Origin: Gemmatimonadota bacterium
Lineage (GTDB): Bacteria; Gemmatimonadota; Gemmatimonadetes; Gemmatimonadales; Gemmatimonadaceae
Assembly: GCA_016874035.1 (NCBI GenBank)
Contig: VGVM01000007.1
Coordinates: 1-64,000 of the forward strand
DNA: 64,000 bases
Reading direction: 5' to 3'
Shown: positions 47,001 to 52,228 of the stretch, one piece after another
How the letters are laid out: every line of letters starts with the position of its first letter
How positions within the stretch are numbered: the stretch's first letter is position 1
Notes under the pieces: generated by a model
Told to the model about the DNA's origin: nothing
Seen by the model: the letters and a program-made list of their open reading frames with translations, nothing else
The model's database searches: none
Translations under genes and position numbers: made by a program

Positions 47001-47135
47001 GGTGTCGCGGCCGGCCTGTGCCTGGGCCGCGGGCGGGACCACCAGCACGCCAAGGCACGCGGCGGTCGCCGTGACAAGGAGGTGTGCTCGATATGCAGCG
47101 AACGTGTGGCGTATTGGTCGCACGTCGAGGCGCAC
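41019..47135 (-). CDS. SprA-like giant outer-membrane protein (T9SS translocon family)
   Basis: About 2,038 residues. The signal peptide ends PPAAQAQAGRD. The protein is built of long alternating strands, with segments close to SprA: IPQGNYGIQAMAKFGRLSVR, AAEQKGIV, VDYYMDPSQLWVALAQ, ELQFFVKIGRDANSFYAYRT, VWVNDIRLAEI and NLGDLAEIRVGVSRRDPNFR. SprA of Flavobacterium (about 2,400 residues) is the 36-strand outer-membrane channel of type IX secretion. I see no other T9SS gene here, so the role is inferred. The start is uncertain: GTG 47135 or 47123, or TTG 47159. TATAGT at 47161-47166 (minus) looks like a -10, which would favour the internal GTGs. Confidence 0.72.
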   Translation of the reverse strand: MRLDVRPIRHTFAAYRAHLLVTATAACLGVLVVPPAAQAQAGRDTSRAPASRDSARSAADSLFARLFGPGSDLGLQFDARLEFRTERTRNERCTASQFTALGANCRGRFQPSPEFQFGLRMGGTVDRFATRVDYDSRREVDGSNVLALAYEGKPGEWLQRVEVGNVGFDAPASRYITSGIPQGNYGIQAMAKFGRLSVRAIAAEQKGIVQRDRVFTVGGTGAQAGALDIDDYTIEARRFFFVVDPRRLRGYPNIDVLDGAALQRAAAALPDSARPVRVTLYRLLIGGQPPNPNGPQFTLIGDPESRRGPVYEPLRENVDYYMDPSQLWVALAQPLDPNKERLVAAYTVRVAGQETVVATAGGTPDLIRVDSREQLAHLIWDPNVRPGDAAFAREIRAAYRVGGEDIRRETIQLTIASGGTFDQETPRSGSSATFLQLFGMHRSGVPTEFDAEGRIWPRRGDPVLAVTGSAAPTVVRERFLVFPSLQPFARAGLASDLGNPSNDAIYVTPNEDLYSVRHPQPMYKLRLRFESDAGTDAWTLALGSTQLRPNSERIVLDDGRVLRRNTDYLVDYDLGRVTILRSDSLDARARQVTVRFEETPLFVSTPTSIFGVASEWAFSRGSLNFIAIGQRQHSAFTRPQLGFADESAIVAGLSGAFHVPVASWDRALQRLTGRESATPSGLRFEAEFATSRPLAGRSGEAYLESFESDGALTLRLEDEAWSYSSQPALGRNLATRFGGAAFDVSRASTMAWQTNGRTVRDSVVSFTLQQIDPQTKLAGGGIEQPERALWLTLYPLSIGGVYDDATRRHRWRISNAPVGRRWRSIRQVLGAASGVNLIGKETLEFWALVDTTVVRRRRNPTVILDLGDVSENGVAIVPTQLSVIPTSAGRDSVWSGRAVVGRDTLQSERDAFSRAFNQQKDDIGLPGDVVPRLFVTSPDSTGIQLRVPLCQRGNLSIARLGDTRTNCTVANGRLDEWDIDADNVLNFDAAQRERERVFRYVSDLSDSRSWSRVGGCIPAPNDSLGAAAPRQCWVLVRLPVAAPHDTINGGPSLSRVRALRMTVLSGETLADGEFSQLVVTRLRLAGAAWLKRSDRTLTGVAGERAGAGFVFASSIGTQDSLSALGYQSPPGVVEGAERPITGLETERVVVNEHAMRLTATGLRPLERAEAVYRFPEGARNFRQYRELRVWARGRGNGWGQGGELQFFVKIGRDANSFYAYRTTAGVGATQAAWLPELRVDFDRLYALRAQLENSYLQGRPDSLACTGADLALIAASGVPAGTVGRRAACSGGYIVYAADAVVAPPNLTAVQELAVGMVRVDSAGTGAGRLSFADTAEVWVNDIRLAEIVATPGYAGQVGVRGNLGDLAEIRVGVSRRDPNFRQLAEAPTYLTDQQVDVSGTVRLDRLLPGTSGWAAPLTFTAGRGSTTPEFLTRSDVRAEDIAALRTPEQRTTGVALSVRRASPLAGGWIAPLVNHVSANFGAAGTTSRSEFQEADQGRLNAGVDYAIGGDSPAGAMPAWWTKAFDRLPRWLGGSEIARAMRDARPRLQPASFRASGNYMAIDESRANFLTVAPSPRDPRRTTDGRTNAWRNSSAIELRPFDALSARWEVSSTRDLVDYGDSTLTARVASAERSSLLGLDAGLERERAVTSTYALAPVLTGWLRPRADFTTSYGHLRDPNARVLLREGDTTGALRLPRRVNASQVLNVGFALDFARLGAASGTPGDSARRRFLDRAMLPVDISLNRTLTSAFDGTPRTPGLGLQLGFGGEDRFLADGGFLATTAASNAQVAIATGFRLPFGSTLDVRTQRLSTRNWLRRPDKSQVIVDGELTTLPELSFRNTVRPGGVNPVVASITTTARLVATRQRSIAPGSRAGIRDLRSGSSLSYPVSIAVAWNDGGALTTGASLATSVRTDSMPGSRLETTTRDVGADIVRAFKLPAEWELRSGLRTRLSYQRATTVGFVETIGNTSSGALKSRLADAGREAISFNADTDVAENLTFSLQGARIITFDVNANRRISQVVFSAVLQIAYFAGELR

Positions 47136-47160
47136 CCGGGCCCGGGAACGGGGTATCAAC

Positions 47161-47200
47161 TATACTTCACCGACCGTCTGGCCCGTGGAATATACGGGCC
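47161..47200. promoter_or_regulatory. Divergent promoter region with a perfect dyad
   Basis: Between the sprA-like gene and lptF lies GGCCCGT (47180-47186), seven bases, then ACGGGCC (47194-47200), a perfect 7-bp dyad flanked by GACC and GGTC. Minus-strand TATAGT (47161-47166) and plus-strand AATATA/TATACG in the dyad centre are possible -10 elements. The dyad may be an operator. Activity is inferred only. Confidence 0.4.
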
Positions 47201-47264
47201 GGTCGAGGGGCTACAACCCGATGTGGCATCAGGACTTCCGGGCCCGCCCCCTATCCGATCTCCC

Positions 47265-48827
47265 GTGCGCATCATCAGCCGTTACGTCCTCCGCGAACAC
47301 TTCGGGCCGCTCGTCTTTGCGATGTCGGCCCTGACGTCGCTGCTGCTGCTCAACTACATCTCGAAGCAGTTGCCGCAGCTGGTCGGCAAAGGGCTGCCGT
47401 GGACGGTGATCGCCGAGTTCATCTTGCTTTCGCTGCCGTTCACGATCGCGATGACGCTCCCGATGGCCGTGCTCGTCGCAACGCTGCACGCGTTCAGCCG
47501 GCTGGCCGCCGACAGCGAGATCACGGCGTTCAAGGCCAGCGGAATGGCCCTGCCGCGCCTCATGGCGCCCGTGCTCGGTGCGGGCCTGTTCCTGACCGCG
47601 CTGATGGTCTGGTTCAACGACCAGGTCATGCCGGCATCGAACTACGCGCTGCAGACACTCACGAACGACATCGCGCGCAAGAAGCCGACGTTCGCCCTCC
47701 GACCGCAGGTCATCAATGAGGTGCTGCCGAGCCGGCTGTTCCTCAGGGCGGGGCGACTCGAGGGCGGATCGAGCGAGATGCTCGACGTGACGATCTTCGA
47801 TTTCACCAGCCCGACGCGCCGGCGCACGATCCACGCCGACTCCGGACACGTCGAGCTCGCGGCCAACGGGCATGACATGCTCCTCACGCTGCGCAACGGC
47901 TACATGACCGAGATCGCCAGCCAGGAGCCGCACCGATTGCAACGCGTGTTCTTCGCGCGGAACCATGTGCGCGTGAAGGACATCGGGAACGATCTCGAGC
48001 GCAACACGCAGGGCGGGATGAAGAGCGACCGCGAGATGACGGTCTGCGAGTTGCAGGCGAAGTTGATCCAGGCCGTGCAGACGCGGGACTCGGTCCTGCG
48101 CACGATCCGCGGGTTGAGCCCGTACGTCGCGGACTCCCTGCCCTTCAGCGGTGGCGCGTTCGGCAGCGGCGCGGCGTATTGCGGCACCATGCGCACGGTG
48201 TTGCCGGAACAGGCCATCGCGCAGGCGCCGGCGCAGTCCACACCACCACCGGTGGTCGCTGCTGTTCCGCCTGACACCGGCGGGCCGATCCCCGCCGGCG
48301 GCGGCGCCGGCGACCGACCCACGCAGGCCGCGCAGGCGCCGTCCATTCCCCCATCGGCCGGGATCCTCCCCGTCGCGGGCGATTCGTCCATGGGCAAGTC
48401 GGTCTGGCTCGAGAGCCTCAAGACGCAGTACGTGATGGCCGAGCGCGTGATCAACGGCAACCGCGTGGAGATCGAGAAGAAGTTCGCGATCGCCACGGCC
48501 TGCCTCGTCTTTGCGCTGCTGGGCGCCCCGATCGCATTCCGCTTCCCGCGCGCGGGTGTGGGCCTCACGATCGGCGTCAGTCTCGCCGTGTTCGGCGTGT
48601 ACTACATCGGCCTGCTCGGTGGCGAGGAATTGGCAAGGCGCGGCTACCTGCCGCCCGCGATCGCCATGTGGGCCACGAACGCGATCCTGGCCGTGATCGG
48701 GCTGGTGCTCACCGCGCGGCTCGGGCACGAAGGGACGACCACGCGCGGATCGGAGATGTCCGACCAGCTCGCGCGCTGGAACGATGCGCTCCTTCGCCTC
48801 CTCGGCCGGAAGACGGCGGACGCATGA
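47265..48827 (+). CDS. lptF: LPS export permease LptF (YjgP/YjgQ family) with enlarged periplasmic domain
   Basis: About 520 residues; one of the two permease subunits of the LptB2FG ABC exporter that lifts LPS from the inner membrane. IISRYVLREHFGPLVFAMSA begins the first helix, and four C-terminal helices (ATACLVFALLGAPIAFRF, VGLTIGVSLAVFGVYYIGLL, WATNAILAVIGLVL) complete the fold. The periplasmic beta-jellyroll is followed by an extra ~130 residues with a Pro/Gly/Ala-rich stretch (PAQSTPPPVVAAVPPDTGGP), making it much longer than E. coli LptF (366). The start is GTG 47265, before which the frame is non-coding. The TGA overlaps the ATG of lptG. Confidence 0.85.
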   Translation: MRIISRYVLREHFGPLVFAMSALTSLLLLNYISKQLPQLVGKGLPWTVIAEFILLSLPFTIAMTLPMAVLVATLHAFSRLAADSEITAFKASGMALPRLMAPVLGAGLFLTALMVWFNDQVMPASNYALQTLTNDIARKKPTFALRPQVINEVLPSRLFLRAGRLEGGSSEMLDVTIFDFTSPTRRRTIHADSGHVELAANGHDMLLTLRNGYMTEIASQEPHRLQRVFFARNHVRVKDIGNDLERNTQGGMKSDREMTVCELQAKLIQAVQTRDSVLRTIRGLSPYVADSLPFSGGAFGSGAAYCGTMRTVLPEQAIAQAPAQSTPPPVVAAVPPDTGGPIPAGGGAGDRPTQAAQAPSIPPSAGILPVAGDSSMGKSVWLESLKTQYVMAERVINGNRVEIEKKFAIATACLVFALLGAPIAFRFPRAGVGLTIGVSLAVFGVYYIGLLGGEELARRGYLPPAIAMWATNAILAVIGLVLTARLGHEGTTTRGSEMSDQLARWNDALLRLLGRKTADA

Positions 48828-49912
48828 GACTGTGGCCCCGCCTGCGGGTACTGGACCGGTACGTCCTGCGTGAGTTCCTGACGATCTTCATGGCCGCGCT
48901 GGCGGGCTTCCCGATCCTCGTGATCGTGCTCGACGTCACGGAAAACCTGGGCAAGTACCTCGGCCGCGAGCTGCCGCCGCTCGACATCGCGCAGGCGTAC
49001 GTCTACGGCGTGCCGGAGACCATGTTCCTCGTGCTGCCGGCGGCGGTCCTCTTCGCGACCGTGTTCTCGATCGGCGGGTTCACACGGCACACGGAACTGA
49101 CCGCGGCGAAGGCCTCGGGCATCAGCTTCCATCGGTTCATCGTGCCGATCGCCGCGGGCGCGGCCGTCTCGACCGTGCTTGGCATCGGCCTCTCGGCGAT
49201 CAAGCCCGAGGCCAACCAGCGCCGCGGGGAGCTGCTGCAGGAGAAGAAGGCGCGCGGGAACTTCCGGTCGAACTTCACGTTCGCGAACGAGGATGCCCGG
49301 GTCTTCAAGATCAATACCGCCGATGCGCTGACCGGGATCATGAACGATGTCGAAGTCGAGCGGCGCGGCACGGGCCCCGATTTCCCTTCGTACACGATGT
49401 TCGCGCGCGACGCCCGCTACCAGGACGCCCAGGGGTGGACGCTGCGCCAGGGGTTCATCCACATCATGCCGAACGACTCGACGAACATCGCGGTGTCGTT
49501 CGACTCGCTGCGCGACCGAAACTTCCGGGCCGCGCCCGCCGTGTTGATGGCCGACCCCCGCGCGCCGGACGAAATGGGCTTCACCGAGCTTGGCGCATTC
49601 ATTACTTCCATGGAACGATCCGGCACGGACGTGAACAAGTTCCGCACCGCGCGCATGCTCAAGGTCGCCATCCCCGTGACCTGCGTGATCATCATGCTGT
49701 TCGGCGCGCCGCTCGCGACCAGTAACCAGCGCGGCGGCCCGGCGCTGGGCGTCGGGATCAGCCTGGCCACGACCGTAGTATTCCTGATGCTCGTGCAGAT
49801 GACGCAGGCGATCGGCGACAAGGGGCTCGTGATGCCCGAACTTGCCGCGTGGATCCCCAGCGCAATTTTCGGCATCATGGGGACCATACTGCTCGTGAAG
49901 GTGCGCACATGA
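48824..49912 (+). CDS. lptG: LPS export permease LptG (YjgP/YjgQ family)
   Basis: A 362-residue inner-membrane partner of LptF, of standard length. The N-terminus RLRVLDRYVLREFLTIFMAA is homologous to the start of LptF. Helices PILVIVLDVTENLG, FLVLPAAVLFATVFSIGG and the C-terminal IPVTCVIIMLFGAPLATSNQ, GVGISLATTVVFLMLVQ are typical. The jellyroll domain lies at about residues 130-265. It overlaps lptF and mlaE by 4 nt each (ATGA), so LPS export and lipid-transport genes form one operon. The ATPase LptB is not in the window. Confidence 0.87.
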   Translation: MRLWPRLRVLDRYVLREFLTIFMAALAGFPILVIVLDVTENLGKYLGRELPPLDIAQAYVYGVPETMFLVLPAAVLFATVFSIGGFTRHTELTAAKASGISFHRFIVPIAAGAAVSTVLGIGLSAIKPEANQRRGELLQEKKARGNFRSNFTFANEDARVFKINTADALTGIMNDVEVERRGTGPDFPSYTMFARDARYQDAQGWTLRQGFIHIMPNDSTNIAVSFDSLRDRNFRAAPAVLMADPRAPDEMGFTELGAFITSMERSGTDVNKFRTARMLKVAIPVTCVIIMLFGAPLATSNQRGGPALGVGISLATTVVFLMLVQMTQAIGDKGLVMPELAAWIPSAIFGIMGTILLVKVRT

Positions 49913-50745
49913 GTTCGGGTTCGGCGCGCGACACCAGGGACTTCCACGTCTTCCAGCGGACGCCGCTTCGGTTCCTGCAGCAGATGAGCCGCGCGACGCT
50001 CGCCTTTTTCGGCGGGATGGGCGCCCGCGTGCTGTTCCTGCGCGAACTCTGGCGCGCGCTGGGCGAACCACGCACGTACGGCCCGCTGATCATCAAGCAG
50101 ATGCGGGCGATCGGCGTGGACTCGGTGCCGCTCGTGCTCATGGTTGCGGCATTCATCGGCGCCGTCATCGCGATCCAGGTGCGCTACCAGCTCTTCCCGG
50201 GCATCCAGCTCTCGATCGTGGGGCTGTCGTCGCGCCAGATCACGGTGCTCGAAACGGGCCCGCTGCTCACCGGCCTCGTGCTGGCCGGCCGGATCGGCGC
50301 GAAGATGACCGCTGAGATCGGCACGATGCGCGTGACGGAACAGATCGACGCGCTTGAAACACTGGCCTACGACCCGGTCGCGTACCTGGTCGTCCCCCGG
50401 CTGATCGCGTCGATCGTCATGCTCCCGCTCCTCACCCTGATGGCGGACGTGATCGGCGTGATGGCGGGCGCGATGGCCGGTGTCTTCGTGACGGACGTAC
50501 AACTCCCGATGTTCGTCGAGGGTGTGCGGCTCGGCTACGACCACTTCCAGGTGTTCTATTCGCTGATCAAGGCGACCCTGTTCGGCGGCGCGATCGCCTA
50601 CCTCTGCACGTACGAGGGCTATGTGACCGAGGCCGGCGCCGAAGGCGTCGGCAAGTCCACGGCGAAGGCCGTCGTGATTTCCTCGATCTGGATCCTCATC
50701 CTCGACGCGACCACCGCACTCCTCCTCGCACCATATTTGCAATAA
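49909..50745 (+). CDS. mlaE: MlaE/YrbE family ABC transporter permease
   Basis: A 278-residue inner-membrane permease for phospholipid transport across the envelope. The family core is present: LVLMVAAFIGAVIAIQVRYQ, ETGPLLTGLVLAGRIGAKMT, AEIGTMRVTEQIDALETLAY, DPVAYLVVPRLIASIVMLPL and FGGAIAYLCTYEGY. The N-terminal extension before the first helix is typical of YrbE. It overlaps lptG and mlaD. No MlaF-type ATPase gene is adjacent. Confidence 0.93.
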   Translation: MSSGSARDTRDFHVFQRTPLRFLQQMSRATLAFFGGMGARVLFLRELWRALGEPRTYGPLIIKQMRAIGVDSVPLVLMVAAFIGAVIAIQVRYQLFPGIQLSIVGLSSRQITVLETGPLLTGLVLAGRIGAKMTAEIGTMRVTEQIDALETLAYDPVAYLVVPRLIASIVMLPLLTLMADVIGVMAGAMAGVFVTDVQLPMFVEGVRLGYDHFQVFYSLIKATLFGGAIAYLCTYEGYVTEAGAEGVGKSTAKAVVISSIWILILDATTALLLAPYLQ

Positions 50746-51626
50746 TGAAGCGACGTGACGAAGTCCTTGTCGGCCTGACCGCCACCGTGGCGCTGGTGAT
50801 GGGCCTGATCGGTGCGCTCTGGCTTGCGCGCGGCGGCATCTCTCCCGGCTACCCGTTGTACATCAAGTTCGACTGGGGCGCGGGACTCAAGCAGGGACAG
50901 CCCGTGCTGCTCGCGGGCGTGAACGTCGGGTTTGTCGGGGACGTCGAGCTGCAGCAGGACGGCAACCTGATCGTGACGATCAAGGTCAGGAACCAGTTCC
51001 AGGTGCCGAAGGGGACGACAGCGACCATCGAGCCGAACGGTTTCTTCGGCGACATGCTGATCGCGCTGCAATCTGAGAAGCCGAACAGTGAGCGGTTCGC
51101 GGTTGGCGACACCATCCCCCGCGGTGCGGCGTCCCCGCCGCTCGGGCAGATCCTGGGGCGCGTGGATTCGCTGACGAAGAACCTCACCGCGCTGACCGGG
51201 GCGCTGCAGAAGGACTTGGTCAACGAGGACGGGCTCGGCGAGATCCGCAGCACCATCCGCCAGGCGCGTACCCTGTTCGCCGAACTGCAGAAGGTCGCCG
51301 CGGAGCAGAACGCCGAGCTGACGAAGACGCAGGCGTCACTGCGCCGCGTGGCGAACGCCGTGGACTCCGCCCAGGTGGACTCGACGCTGCGCGTGCTGAC
51401 GAGTGCGGCGAAGAGCGTGACCACACTCGCGGCGGACATCGGCGAAACGACCGGCCGCCTGGACTCGCTGATCAACAAGGTGAACAACGGGCAGGGCACG
51501 GCCGGTCGCCTCCTGAACGACGACGGCCTCTACCGCGACGTACGCGGGACGCTGCAGCGGCTCGACTCGCTCATGGCGGACTTCATGGCGCACCCGAAGA
51601 AGTACGTGAAGTTGAGTATCTTCTAA
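50745..51626 (+). CDS. mlaD: MlaD/MCE domain lipid-transport protein
   Basis: A 293-residue protein with one N-terminal membrane helix (VGLTATVALVMGLIGALWLA). An MCE domain follows (about 38-115: YIKFDWGAGLKQGQPVLLAG, VNVGFVGDV, FFGDMLIAL). A long helical/coiled-coil tail (150-290) contains NKVNNGQGTAGRLLNDDGLY, a motif common in long MCE proteins. It forms hexameric rings that bind phospholipid beneath MlaE. TAATG overlap with mlaE. Its stop codon is followed 6 bp later by the heptad array of the four-helix-bundle element. Confidence 0.92.
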   Translation: MKRRDEVLVGLTATVALVMGLIGALWLARGGISPGYPLYIKFDWGAGLKQGQPVLLAGVNVGFVGDVELQQDGNLIVTIKVRNQFQVPKGTTATIEPNGFFGDMLIALQSEKPNSERFAVGDTIPRGAASPPLGQILGRVDSLTKNLTALTGALQKDLVNEDGLGEIRSTIRQARTLFAELQKVAAEQNAELTKTQASLRRVANAVDSAQVDSTLRVLTSAAKSVTTLAADIGETTGRLDSLINKVNNGQGTAGRLLNDDGLYRDVRGTLQRLDSLMADFMAHPKKYVKLSIF

Positions 51627-51632
51627 GGGTGA

Positions 51633-51688
51633 GATAGTGGGTGGTGGATAGGAGATAGGAGATAGTAGATAGTAGGTAATAGGTGTTC
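51633..51688 (+). repeat. Heptanucleotide array A (GATAGTA type)
   Basis: Eight successive 7-mers: GATAGTG, GGTGGTG, GATAGGA, GATAGGA, GATAGTA, GATAGTA, GGTAATA, GGTGTTC, decaying towards both ends. It starts 6 bp after the mlaD stop. It is the inverse of array B at 52194-52228. Confidence 0.85.
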
Positions 51689-51703
51689 GGCGGCACGTGC
51701 CAT

Positions 51704-52075
51704 TCAGGCGTGAGCGCGCGTGTACGCGACAGAGAGTTTCGCGCGTAGCGCAAACAGCATCCGCCTGACGTGGGAGATTTCGTCCAGCAGCGCGTCCGCC
51801 GCGTCCTCCGGGATCACGCGGGTGTCGCGCGCGGCGAGCGTGAAGTACTCCAGCTCCGCTGCCGATGCCGCGGCGATTCCCACATAGCGCTTGAAAGATG
51901 GCCGAGACGAGCTGCAGGCGCCCTCAACGAGGTTGGCGCACACCGACATCGCCGATCGGCGCAGCTCGCGGCCGATAAGCCGCGCGCTCACGACGCCGTC
52001 GAGTCGGCGGTCGGCAAGCAACTGCACGGTGAGCACATGGGCGCGACGCCACACGTCGAGGTCTTGATAGCGCAC
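51704..52075 (-). CDS. Four-helix bundle protein, 23S rRNA intervening-sequence (S23/IVP) family
   Basis: A 123-residue all-helical protein. The family pattern is clear: YQDLDVWRRAHVLTVQL, then LIGRELRRSAMSVCANLVEG, SFKRYVGIAAASAAELEYFT and LLDEISHVRRMLFALRAKL. Members form pentameric bundles related to the Avd subunit of diversity-generating retroelements and are encoded within 23S rRNA IVSs; their biochemical role is unsettled. The start is GTG 52075. It is on the opposite strand to mlaD. Both sides carry heptad arrays in inverse orientation, which suggests that gene and arrays belong together. No reverse transcriptase or template repeat is nearby. Confidence 0.88.
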   Translation of the reverse strand: MRYQDLDVWRRAHVLTVQLLADRRLDGVVSARLIGRELRRSAMSVCANLVEGACSSSRPSFKRYVGIAAASAAELEYFTLAARDTRVIPEDAADALLDEISHVRRMLFALRAKLSVAYTRAHA

Positions 52076-52147
52076 GGCGCAACTTCGTCGCGCGGCGGCG
52101 TACGCGCGATGGCCGCGTCACGCGAGACTCATCGTTTTGTCGCGGCA

Positions 52148-52188
52148 AGAAAAAGGAAGTGGGCCCAGAGCGTGCGCCCCAGGCCCAC
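52148..52188 (-). terminator. Rho-independent terminator downstream of the TonB receptor gene
   Basis: On the minus strand GTGGGCC (from 52188) pairs with GGCCCAC (to 52159). Inner GGGCG/CGCTC pairing extends the stem, and TTCCTTTTTCTT follows. It lies 37 bp beyond the receptor stop codon, with heptad array B between them. Confidence 0.8.
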
Positions 52189-52193
52189 CGTCC

Positions 52194-52228
52194 CCACTAC
52201 CTACTATCTACTACCTACTATCTACTAC
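52194..52228 (-). repeat. Heptanucleotide array B, overlapping the TonB receptor stop codon
   Basis: Plus-strand 7-mers CCACTAC, CTACTAT, CTACTAC, CTACTAT, CTACTAC; the minus strand reads GTAGTAGATAGTAGGTAGTA. The receptor's TAG stop (52225-52227) is part of the last unit. Inverse of array A. Confidence 0.88.

Larger units (their letters stand above)
51627..52228 (-). mobile_element. IVS-like element: four-helix-bundle gene between inverted heptad arrays
   Basis: A ~600-bp unit made of a 7-bp tandem array (51633-51688), the four-helix-bundle gene, a terminator and a second array in inverse orientation (52194-52228). It sits exactly between the stop of mlaD and the last codon of the TonB receptor gene. 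23S rRNA intervening sequences have the same logic: a ~120-residue four-helix-bundle ORF between inverted repeats. This copy is intergenic rather than in rRNA. Mobility is inferred from the layout and from the solo array in the aldehyde dehydrogenase gene. Confidence 0.5.

Noticed and set aside
51627-52228. Diversity-generating retroelement, because the four-helix bundle family is related to Avd
   Set aside because: No reverse transcriptase, no template/variable repeat pair and no C-type lectin target are nearby.
51633-52228. CRISPR array
   Set aside because: Units are 7 bp, contiguous, without spacers, and no cas genes are present.
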